NCBI GenBank assembly: GCA_016711825.1
Contig: JADJSG010000006.1
Coordinates: 620,001 to 684,000 of the forward strand
Length of the DNA: 64,000 nt
Direction of reading: 5' to 3'
DNA from: Bacteroidota bacterium
Lineage (GTDB): Bacteria; Bacteroidota; Bacteroidia; Chitinophagales; Chitinophagaceae
Below the pieces are notes generated by a model that saw nothing but the letters and a program-made list of their open reading frames with translations, was not told the DNA's origin and ran no database searches. Every line of letters starts with the position of its first letter. The stretch's first letter is position 1. The translations under genes were made by a program, and so were the position numbers. Positions 10,301 through 19,100 of this stretch are shown one piece after another.

Positions 10301-10833
10301 AAGGAAAAGAAGGCGAAGGAAAAGAAGGAGAGGGTAAAGGCAAAGATGGAAAAAAACCCGGACAGTCGGGCAATGGTGGTGGCAATGGTGGACAAGGCGA
10401 ACAATCGCCCGGCGAGTCGGAACAAATGGCTCGTATAGCAGCACAGCAATCCGCCTTACGTAAACAACTTAACGACATCAATAATGAACTTCGAAAAGAC
10501 GGAAAAAGCAATCCAAACCTTACCAAAATACAACAAGAAATGGATCGCAATGAAACAGATATTGTAAACAAAAGACTGACAAATGATATCCTGAATCGTC
10601 AATCAGAAATCATGAGCCGTTTGCTAGAAGCTAAAGAAGCTATGCGTCAACAAGAACAAGGGGAACAACGAGAATCGAATTCAGCAAAAGAAATAAATAA
10701 AGAAATTCCACAACAACTTAAAGACATCTTAAAAAGTAAGCAATCAGTGATTGACTATTACAAAACAATACCTGGTGAATTGAAACCTCAATATAAAAAA
10801 ATGGTGGAAGATTACTATCAACTGATTAAGTAA
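7363..10833 (+). CDS. DUF4175-type membrane protein with long coiled coil
   Basis: About 1156 residues. The ATG at 7363 (MNNYQLL) is preferred over an in-frame TTG at 7351. The N-terminus has three predicted membrane segments within the first 175 residues. A large extracytoplasmic beta-rich region follows to about residue 500. Then comes a very charged coiled coil rich in K, E, Q and M (about 510-760), a helical segment (about 790-930), a G/K-rich low-complexity linker (about 930-1010; repeats of PGKKPGK and GEGK) and a final helical part. This layout matches DUF4175 proteins common in Bacteroidota, whose function is not established. It stands alone between a terminator and a 274-nt gap. Confidence 0.8.
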   Translation: MNNYQLLIARLDAFIRKYYANKLIKGLLIFLAAAIAFYLLASLGEYYFYFPSWLRYTFLISFIGIGGFALIYLIMIPLLKMQKLGKVISHEYAALIIGTHFPDVQDKLLNVLQLKQGLHNTISKELIEASIEQKTKDLTPVHFQTAVNFATNKRYLPFVLPPLLISIFILFAAPNIFKESAERLLSPSEKFIPKAPFTFKILNKNLQVAQYEDIEIQLITEGKTIPENVLIKSNGQEIMMQKKERSPEQKGDFMFTHTFFKVSKNISFSFSAAGFESEKFTIKTLQKPVIKLFKVSVDYPDYTGRKDEVLDNIGDIIAPQGTTLRWVFSTEHTDHMQFALGNAAGVDMPKQMNQFLYNYRFMKDTSYNIIISNNQIAKKDTMHYTVSVIPDQFPSINVQQYNDSLTDNFVLFVGEAGDDYGIRNVSLNYSIQKTNEKGEATGGLKNGSIPVAIAMGTSTQFNQFLDLEQLNLQAGDKLSYHFSACDNDAVNGSKCTKSITFTYEKPTAKKLDSLIEKNQEQVTKDINNAAKQNDKMEKDIKQMQEKLLQKNELDWQDKKAMEEMMERNENMQKQIENIQKKFEQNNKQSEKKDYSEEVKEKQESMEKLLDELKKNELNERMKKMEELMKMLNKDKLMEQLKQMEQDNELMEKDLDRVVEMMKQLERDMRMEDIAKKAEELAKKQDELNKQMDNNALNKDELKKKQDELNKEMEAIKKDIAELEKVNESMENKMDMGDMKKDEKEAADNMDKSSDQLSSGNKSGASKSGKNAKEALDKMAQKMKDAAGGGGPEQVEIDIKATRQILQNLIRMSFAQEDLINDVKKTSIADPKYVENTQQQNKLKKDSKMIADSLFALSKRLPKLSSTVNKEIDDVNRHMESAINYLEQRIVPQATMHQQYVMTGANNLALMLNEVLQQLMQQQAESQSQANGNCTKPGSKPGKKPGKKPGKGMGMQLGDIISQQQKLGDAMKQLMDKMGKKGKEGEGKEGEGKGKDGKKPGQSGNGGGNGGQGEQSPGESEQMARIAAQQSALRKQLNDINNELRKDGKSNPNLTKIQQEMDRNETDIVNKRLTNDILNRQSEIMSRLLEAKEAMRQQEQGEQRESNSAKEINKEIPQQLKDILKSKQSVIDYYKTIPGELKPQYKKMVEDYYQLIK

Positions 10834-10888
10834 TACCAGTGTGAAGTAAAAAATACGCGAATGTTTTTTTAAATCTTACACTGATAAA

Positions 10889-10959
10889 TACCGATTGATT
10901 TAATATTTTATTCTCTTTAGTGTAAATAAACATTGAACGATTCATTCATTCAATCGGTA
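10889..10959. repeat. 10-bp inverted repeat in the gap after the DUF4175 gene
   Basis: TACCGATTGA (10889-10898) and TCAATCGGTA (10950-10959) are exact reverse complements 51 nt apart in the 274-nt gap 10834-11107. The right arm contains one of several intergenic copies of TTATACCGA (reverse strand). No gene is visible in the gap. It might fold as a long-looped hairpin or be a remnant of a dispersed repeat. Confidence 0.4.
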
Positions 10960-11107
10960 TAATCTACTGATCAATGTTCTCCTTCCATATTGCAACATGT
11001 TTCGAATGAAATCATTTTGGTTTGATATTATATCGAAAGGTAAAAACCTCATAGGTATTAAAAAGGTAAGCTTGGTATTAATGATCATTTTATTTTATCT
11101 TTAAGCC

Positions 11108-12712
11108 ATGTTAAAGTACGAAAAATACCTGTTTTACTTCTTGTTACTACTGGCATTGAGTATCATCATCATTCCTAAATATTACATCACTGGTGACGGG
11201 GGGAGTCATGTGTATAACGCTAAAATATTATTCGATTTTGTGTTCAACCATGAAAGAGACTTTTACAAAGAATTTTATACCATCAACAGAGCCATTGACC
11301 CAAACTGGATGAGTCATTTAAGCATTGGTGTATTTTTACAAATGTTTCCCCCCTGGCTTGCAGATAAAATGTTTCAAATAATGTATGTCATCACATTTGC
11401 CTTTGGGTTTAGATATATGATTACATCCATCGAAAAACAAAATGGCTTTCTCAGTTTTTTATTTTTCCCATTTGTTTTCTCTCTGCCTTTTCAACAAGGT
11501 TTTTACAATTATTCATTTGCACTGGCACTTTTATTTTTTACTGTAGGTTTTTATATCCGGGTAAAAGATGATTTTGACAATGCACTTCATCAACTTATAC
11601 TGGCTGTTTTATTATTAGTTACCGCCTTCTCCCATGGCATGCCAGCTATTTATGTGATGATGATTATATCTCTCATTTGGCTTTCAGACCACTATTTTTA
11701 TTTTTTTCCAATTAATATAAAAAAAATTATTTATGCTCTTTCTCAACTGACTTTGGTCTTCCTCCCCTCATTATTTATGATACTGCTTTTTATGGCGAAA
11801 AGAGGATTTGGTACCGAACCTCACGCTTGGAGTAAAACCAAAAAGTTGATTGAATTTTTTAAAATGTGGACTTCACAAAGCACACGAAATGCAGAAATAT
11901 ACCCAGCTGTTGCATGTGGTATCTTAATATTAATTTATTTAATTATTTTATTCTTTACACGAATTAAAGTTAATATTTCAAAACGCAATACTATTGGATA
12001 TGTCTTTATCTTTATGGTGTTTTTTACCTTTATTTCCTATATCAATTGCCCCCATAGTATTGGTGGCGCTGGCTCTATAGATATTCGTTTGGCTTTTTTA
12101 CCCCCTCTCTTTTTAATCCTTTATTTCGCTACTAAAAACTGGAATGATTTATCAAAAAGAATATTCATCATCGCTGCATTTATGATCTCAACTTCCTTTT
12201 TGATTATTCGATTCCCTTTTGTATTGAAAGCCAATAATATAGGTAAAGAAATCATGACAGCCGATGCTGTAATACCAGATAAAAGCATAGTACTGAATCT
12301 TCATTTCGATGATTGGCAGCAACTAAATAATGGAACTGACAGCCTTTTTCACCGAGATGGGTCTTTTATTCATTTCAGCGATTTTATAGGTGCACAAAAT
12401 AATAAACACCTCATTATGCTCATGAATTATGAAGCAGAAATCAATTATTTTCCCGTTAACTGGCAAGCTGGCAAAAACCCTCGTCAAAGTATCAGCGGAT
12501 TGATCCCTGGCAATTATCCGCCTTGTGGTGACATTTCACTGTATGAAAAACAAATCAATAAAAAAATTGACTATGTATTAATTCAGAATTGGCGAAAAGA
12601 TGTAGAAAATATAGCTTGTGTAAAAGATTTAATTTCACAACTGAATGCCCAATTTAGCTTAGTATATGAAAGCCCTAATAAATACGTGATTGTCCTAAAA
12701 CGAAATCTGTGA
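11108..12712 (+). CDS. Polytopic membrane protein, possible GT-C-type glycosyltransferase
   Basis: A 534-residue protein with about ten or eleven hydrophobic membrane segments up to residue 380, then a soluble C-terminal domain of about 150 residues. The first loop after the first membrane segment contains TGDGGSHVYNA (residues 28-38). An acidic residue in this position, together with many membrane segments and a C-terminal extracytoplasmic domain, is the usual plan of GT-C enzymes that use lipid-linked sugars. I see no family-specific signature beyond that, so the assignment is an inference. It is flanked by sizeable gaps on both sides (274 and 409 nt) and looks monocistronic. Confidence 0.55.
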   Translation: MLKYEKYLFYFLLLLALSIIIIPKYYITGDGGSHVYNAKILFDFVFNHERDFYKEFYTINRAIDPNWMSHLSIGVFLQMFPPWLADKMFQIMYVITFAFGFRYMITSIEKQNGFLSFLFFPFVFSLPFQQGFYNYSFALALLFFTVGFYIRVKDDFDNALHQLILAVLLLVTAFSHGMPAIYVMMIISLIWLSDHYFYFFPINIKKIIYALSQLTLVFLPSLFMILLFMAKRGFGTEPHAWSKTKKLIEFFKMWTSQSTRNAEIYPAVACGILILIYLIILFFTRIKVNISKRNTIGYVFIFMVFFTFISYINCPHSIGGAGSIDIRLAFLPPLFLILYFATKNWNDLSKRIFIIAAFMISTSFLIIRFPFVLKANNIGKEIMTADAVIPDKSIVLNLHFDDWQQLNNGTDSLFHRDGSFIHFSDFIGAQNNKHLIMLMNYEAEINYFPVNWQAGKNPRQSISGLIPGNYPPCGDISLYEKQINKKIDYVLIQNWRKDVENIACVKDLISQLNAQFSLVYESPNKYVIVLKRNL

Positions 12713-13121
12713 TGTGATATCATCCCATTTAATTTTAAATTTATTTAATGCGATGCAATTATTTCTCTAAAAAATATACATTAAATTTCAGTTGAAAACA
12801 ATCAGGTTATTTATACTAAAGTGTATATTCATATTTATCAATATTTTATAATGTATACTGTGGCAAATGCAGATTGAAAGATTGTTTAACGGTATTACGT
12901 CAAAAATCCATTGGGGCTATTCCTCCTTTTACATCGGTAATCTAATGTGTCACAGTACTCTCTTTAAAATATTAAAACATATGATTTTTTACTCTCTATA
13001 AAACAATCCATTGATTGAATAAGTTCAATTAATATGCTACTATGTAGCTTCTACATTTCCCATTCATGATGAAATGATGCTTGTCTTAAAAATATTTTGA
13101 GTATTTTTGAAAAAAAATCTC
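12713..13121. other. 409-nt gap, no gene seen
   Basis: AT-rich sequence between the GT-C-like gene and the GldM-C-like gene. It holds a small perfect hairpin (ATGTAG, CTT, CTACAT at 13042-13056) but no open frame with coding character. Confidence 0.5.
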
Positions 13122-13790
13122 ATGAAAAATGCATTGTTATTGTTTGCTTTATTAGGTATTCTAAAAGTTCAAGCACAAGTAAAATTTATACAATCAACCA
13201 AGAATACGAAAACTCCAAATACCGTATTTATAGGTATGCCCAACATTTTTACAATAAGTGCTCCTCAGGAAACCTCTGTGAGTCAGATTATTTCCTCACA
13301 AGGAAACATACGAATGAATAGCGATGGCACATTTTCTCTTTATGTACATGAACTCAGCAAGGACCCCCTTACTTTAAAATACACTGCTACCACTAATGGA
13401 TCTGAATCGGTGAATAATTATCCTACCCAATACACCGTTAAAAACATGCCATCTCCTTATCAACTCAAAGTTGGAGACTATATTAAAAGTGGAAAGATTT
13501 CCTTGGCAAAATTTAAAAAAAATCATTTACTGAGCTTGGTTGATATAGAAACTAAACAACTGGTGAATGATGTAACAATATCATGCTCTTTTAGTTTTTC
13601 GCAACAAAATGGTGTTCAAACCCAGTATCAATACCTTTCTACAAATACAGTTAAAAACCAACAGGATTTTGAAAATATGATATCTACTTTAAAAGTGGGT
13701 GATAAAATAAAAATTGAAAAAATTAATTTATCTAGTCCTGACGGCAATACCATAGAATTAGATGATATGCAATTTTTACTTGTTCTATAG
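13122..13790 (+). CDS. Exported protein resembling the C-terminal domain of GldM
   Basis: 222 residues from the ATG at 13122; an in-frame TTG at 13107 is less likely because the ATG gives a clean signal peptide (MKNALLLFALLGILKVQAQ). The mature protein follows the order of conserved pieces in the GldM C-terminal domain: NTVFIGMPNIFTISA (compare 'NvLYiGvdNPv' in GldM), a middle part, VKNMPSPY (compare 'lPdP'), then LKVGDKIKIEKI and SPDGNTIEL near the end (compare 'GDkixFexI..GPDG'). In the T9SS/gliding motor, GldM carries this domain in the periplasm after a membrane helix; here only the distal part is present, with its own signal peptide. It could interact with the secretion apparatus or be a structural relative. 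Similarity was judged by eye. Confidence 0.6.
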   Translation: MKNALLLFALLGILKVQAQVKFIQSTKNTKTPNTVFIGMPNIFTISAPQETSVSQIISSQGNIRMNSDGTFSLYVHELSKDPLTLKYTATTNGSESVNNYPTQYTVKNMPSPYQLKVGDYIKSGKISLAKFKKNHLLSLVDIETKQLVNDVTISCSFSFSQQNGVQTQYQYLSTNTVKNQQDFENMISTLKVGDKIKIEKINLSSPDGNTIELDDMQFLLVL

Positions 13791-14604
13791 ATCTTATCAC
13801 TGTATATCAAACACCAACAATTGTCTTCCATTTTTAAACTAAAAAGCAATGTGTGGGTTTTATACCGATAATTCTAAACCAGTGCTTTAATGTATTTCGT
13901 ATGTTTAATTGATTATTGATAAAAGCAGCTAAACATTAATGCAGTTATTATATGGAGCTTGCTTATTAACGCCTGAAGAAAGGAATCCCCTCCATTTAAG
14001 ACCACTATTTTGTGCAATTAATGCAAGTCTGATACAACAGGAATACAGTAATTTTATCCAATTTCCGAGTACCCATTAAATGAGGTATGGCTACTCATTA
14101 ATACATTATTTGCCTCGTTATAGTAAAATCGCTGTAATGATCTTCAGTCTAATAGTGGCTATAGACATTTCAGATTATCAATGTCTCGCTGGTATTCATT
14201 AAAACTGGGCCCCATATCTGTTGCATTGCTGTTTGAATGGAGAAGCCCTAAATAATCAATCTTTCCAGTTCGCTTTCTCTAATAATGACAATTTATACCA
14301 AATGTAGTTACTATGTAGTTTGAAAACGTTCAGTATAATACCTACATACATTGCATTAAGCTTATAACAAATGGATTCTCTTTAATGTGTCGTTGATATT
14401 ACCTGTATCATATTATTTGACTTCTTTATTTGGTATACATATTTAGGTGAAAAAATCAAGTGATCCCAAATACATTTATTAAACAGTCTTAAACTTATCG
14501 CTAGCATGCCTAGGTATTTTCAATTAAAAAAACGCCCATCCTTTTACGGATGGGCGTTTTGTCTATTTACTATTTGCTTTGTACTAATTACTATTTACTA
14601 AGTA
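13791..14604. other. 814-nt gap without a convincing gene
   Basis: The longest gene-poor stretch in the window. Only short open frames occur (the longest useful one, from about 13939, has under 50 codons and no recognisable features). It contains one copy of the intergenic motif TTATACCGA (13860-13868) and, at its end, the terminator of the 14605 gene. It could hold decayed sequence or an untranslated RNA; I cannot support either. Confidence 0.5.
14529..14560 (-). terminator. Intrinsic terminator of the 2348-aa T9SS gene
   Basis: Arms AAAACGCCCATCC (14529-14541) and its reverse complement (14548-14560) form a 13-bp hairpin with a 6-nt loop. On the minus strand it is followed by a T-run. It lies 45 nt after the stop codon at 14605. 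A near copy follows the 22101 gene. Confidence 0.85.
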
Positions 14605-16110
14605 CTAATCATTCTTCTTCACTTTGCTTGTGTGCGTCAAATGGTTGTTTTCGTACACTTGTACGGTATACACACCACTTGCAATTTCACCTAAGCTAAG
14701 CTGGATATTATTCATACCCACTGATGATTTAGCTTGTACTTGACGTATCACTCTGCCACTCATGTCAAGTAACTTAACAGTCGTGTTTTGTGCTGCAGTT
14801 GCATACAAATCAATATTCAGGATATCTGTGGTTGGGTTTGGATAGATACTTACCGTACTACCATTCGCACCCCAGATCAAGTCTACGATTTGTGCATGTA
14901 CACTCACCTTGTTGTCGATATCTACTTGTTGAAGTCTGTAGTAGTTATGACCTAACGCAGGTTTGTTGTTCGTCGCTGTATAGCTTAAAGCAGTGTTGCT
15001 GTTGCCATTTGGCGCCTTGCTTGCTACTTTCGCTATCGTGCTAAAGCTCATGCCATCTGTACTGTGTTGTAAGTTGAAATAAGCATTGTTTTGTTCGCTG
15101 CTTGTTATCCAGCTCAACTTGTCTGAACTTTCCAGTTTAGTACCGCTGAAGCTGGTTACCGTTACAGGTAATGGTACATTGCCAGGGTTCACACTGTGTA
15201 CTCTGAATTGACTAAAGCTTGGTGTGTTGAAACTCAATTCCCAATAAGTACCATTCCAGCTTACCGCAGGAGTGATCACAATAGGATTGTTGCCTAAACC
15301 GCCATCATCATTTTTCGTGATACGGATATTGGCAATACCTGATGCATCACCAGGACCTGTTGGTAAGGGTAAGTAAGGAGCTACTACCGCTGCATTGTAA
15401 TCGTCAAAGTCTGTTTGATTGATATACAATTTCACATCTGCTGAACCATTTGTTGTTGGCGTGATTTGATACCAGCGTCTTACAAAAGGTTGACCATTGT
15501 GGAAACTTGCTGTTGCATCTACGTTTACAGTACTTGTTGTTAATCCAAGTACATTACCACCCGCACCGTCATCTACCGTTGCGATCAAATCGCAGTTGGC
15601 TGCATAGTAATTGATATTGAAATCATCACCATGATCTTGTGACTGATTGCTTGTAATTGGCGCCAGGGTGCCACTTGCAGGTGTTACCGTTACAGTTACA
15701 CTGCTTGTACCAGTACAACCTGCACCATCAGTACCTGTTACGGTATAAGTGTCAGTCGTTGTGGCTACAAATGGTGTACAGTTGCTTAAACCACCAGTCC
15801 AAACATAAGTTACCGCACCTGTTGCACATGGATTTACCGATGTGAGGTTACAGGTAGTACTTGGGGTGGCTGTTGCATTGATCACTGGAGCTGCGTTCAT
15901 GAGCACTTCGGCAGTGGCGGTATTTTCACAACCATTGCCATCGGTACCTGTTACGGTATAAACATTAGATCCTGTAACAGTAAATGGAACTCCATTGCTG
16001 ATACCACCGGTCCATACATAGCTCACTGCACCACCACCATTCACGGTGGCTTGTGCGTTTTCGCATATGGTTTGAGAAGCAGGACTTGCTGTAACAGTAG
16101 GTAAAGGATT
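14529..16110 (-). repeat. Copy A of a duplicated 3' module (501 codons plus terminator)
   Basis: From 14605 to 16110 the DNA aligns with 22101-23606 at a constant offset of 7496 without indels; the encoded 501 residues differ at only 10 positions by my direct comparison. Homology continues past the stop codon into a related hairpin terminator, while upstream of 16110 the two genes are unrelated in sequence. Confidence 0.9.
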
Positions 16111-19100
16111 TACCGTTGCAGTCACAGGTATTCTGGGTGAACTTGTACAACCAGGTGTAGTGGTTGTATATTCAAAAAACACCCTTGATATACTACCACC
16201 TGCTTCTGTCCATAAGTCTTGTGGTGCAACTGTTGGTAATTGAAATTGCATACCAAGACGAGAAATTGTGGTTGTGAAACCTGCTATGGTTGTAGTGTTA
16301 GGACCAGGTGCATATGAATTAGCTGTTCCTCTACAACCAAGTATTCCAATCACTTCGCCTGCTAATACAGGAATGTTCACAGCTATATTTCCTACTGTCG
16401 CATTGTTTTGTGTTAAAAACTCTGTCGTAAATGCATTCGTTGTCAATCCAAAAATAGGTGGTGGGGTATTGCCGTTAAATTTCACCACGGCAATATTTTG
16501 AGTTCCGCCGCCCGCATCTAATGGAACATATACGGATGTCATTGTAAAATTGGTAGGTGCTACAAAATAGTAACCACGTACATTACCTGTGAAAGTAGCT
16601 GCTTGATTCGGCAATGGAATCTGTACAGGTGGTGTTGTTATCGTTGTAGAATTTTCAACATAATAAGTAGTTGTTGTCGCTACGCTTGGATTATAATTTG
16701 TACCTGTATTGATGATGCTTCCGCCCGTTATTACATTGTACCAATTTAAAGTACCTGTTCCACTTGCTGACAAATTAACTACGCCGCCAGGACTGCAAAT
16801 ATCGTCACCAACAACTGTTGGATCTGGCACTACAGTAACCGCTATATTTATTGAAGAAGTATTGGTACATCCAGCTCCATCAGTGCCTGTTACGGTATAC
16901 AAACCTACAGCAGCAGGCGATGCAGTAAAGGCTGTTCCATCAGTCACTGCAATTGGGCCATTCCATACATAGGTATTTGCGCCACTACCACTTAGGGTAA
17001 GTTGTTCTCCATTACAGATGGTGGCACTAGGACTTGCGTTTGCAACCACTGCAGGCAATGCATTTACTGTTAAAGTTACTGCATCTCTTACTGGATTTAC
17101 ACAACCTGAACCTAATGCAGTATATTCTGCATAATAAGTTAATGGACCTGCTACAGCTGGGGTTACTGGTATAGGAGGTGCACCTAAGTTGGTTCCACCT
17201 ATTGGTGCATCCCAAAAGCTTACACTACCACCGATAGGAGGTGCAGGTGCAGAGAAATTAGTAATCGTTACCGTACAAGGTGTTGGGTCATTATCTATTG
17301 TATAAGCTTGTAATTCTATCACATCTCCTGCATTGACAGGTAGGGTGACAGTGCCATTTTGAGGGCTTGGTAAGCCGATGACAAATCCAGGAAACTCACC
17401 ATTATTTGGTGGTCCTTGAACAAAAACACCGTTCTTTTTTAAACGAGGGAAGTCATAAATTGAACCCAATAAAGCATCAGGATGAGTATAGCTCCAATTG
17501 AAACTTACGGTACCTGAACAGCCTATTGTTTTTGTAAAATTGGTAGAGCCTTCAAAATTGGAAGCATTGGTGCCAGAAGTTAACACAATAGTTGTTGGTG
17601 CACCGGCAGTGTTAACTGTACCATTTGAATTGGTTTGCGATATAACCCAATTTCCAGGGGCATATTCACCAGCAAAATCAGAAACACTCCCTGCACAAAT
17701 GGTAGGTATATTACCACTAAAGGTAGCACTTGCTCCCAAGCAAATAGGTGAAGGACTTACTGACGCTGTACCAGTTACTATTGGATTTACTGTAATATCA
17801 GAAGTGGCTGTATTTGAACAACCTAATGCTGTAGTTCCTGTTACAGTATAAATAGTTGATACCGTAGCAGGAAAAGGAACACCATCAGTTACCCCACCAG
17901 TCCATACATAAGTACCTCCAACACCTGCTCCCCCTCCAGTTAAAGTAATATTACTTGCTTGGCAAAAAGTAGCAACGGATGGTGTGGCGGTTATCGCTGG
18001 TGTAGGATCTACTGTAGCAACTACTGGCTCACGTGGACCTGCACAACCTGAATAATAATGGATAAGTCCATTAAATACACGAGGGCTGATTGTTTGGCCA
18101 GCAAACAATGTGCCACCATGGCCTTGTATAACTGAAAAGTCAGGATTTGAATTGTATACAGCTCCCAGTAAAGTACCATTGGTATATGCCAGACTTCCAG
18201 TGGTAACACCTACTTGAAACGAATAGGTTTGACCTGCGGGAATATTTACATTAAAGGTAACAGGTATCAAGGTAGGTACACCTGGACCTGCCGAAGGCAC
18301 TCCAGTAGCTGTTCCTAATAATGTCCATCCAGCAGTTGTTGTTTGTGAATTCGGAATTAATTGATAATTATCTGGTCTGTACCAAACTTCCCAATTAGAA
18401 GGGGTTCCTATTGCACTGCTTAAGTGACCCGAAAATTGTGTAATTGTAATTGAGTTGGTTGCAGCTATGGGAAACGCATTGGCAGATGATCCATTACCTG
18501 CAGCCATTGTTGTTAAATGGGTAGTAGGCGGAGTACCTGTTGATGCTTCTGCATAAAAAGTGGTTGTGATATTTAAAGGCGCGGTGGTATAAACGGGTCC
18601 GGTAAACAAGGGCGACCCACCCGTTGGCACATTATACCATTTAACAGAACCTACACTTGCTGTAGCTTCTAAAGTAGCACTATTGCCACTACAAACAGTA
18701 TCGGGTGTGGTAGATGTAATGATTGGGTTATTGATTGTATATGTTACCCCATTACTTGTTACTGTATTTGCATTGCAAGTCAATACTGCTTGATAATAAG
18801 TAGTTTGCGTTACTGTACCTGGGGCATAAGTGGTAAGACCTGCACCCACATTTGTCCATGGTCCTGCTGGGCTCACTGTTGATTCCTGCCATTGTATGGC
18901 TCCTCCATATGAACCAGTCAAGGTTAATACTGGTGTTCCACTTACACAACCTGAAGGTGATGATACAGTCAATGTTCCTGCTATAACACCTACAGTACGA
19001 GTTACTGGATTGAGGTTATTATTTCCTGCATTTCCATCTCCTGCTACCACTACATTTGCATTAAAAGTATAGGCTCCATTGGCAGTCATATCGATAGTGG

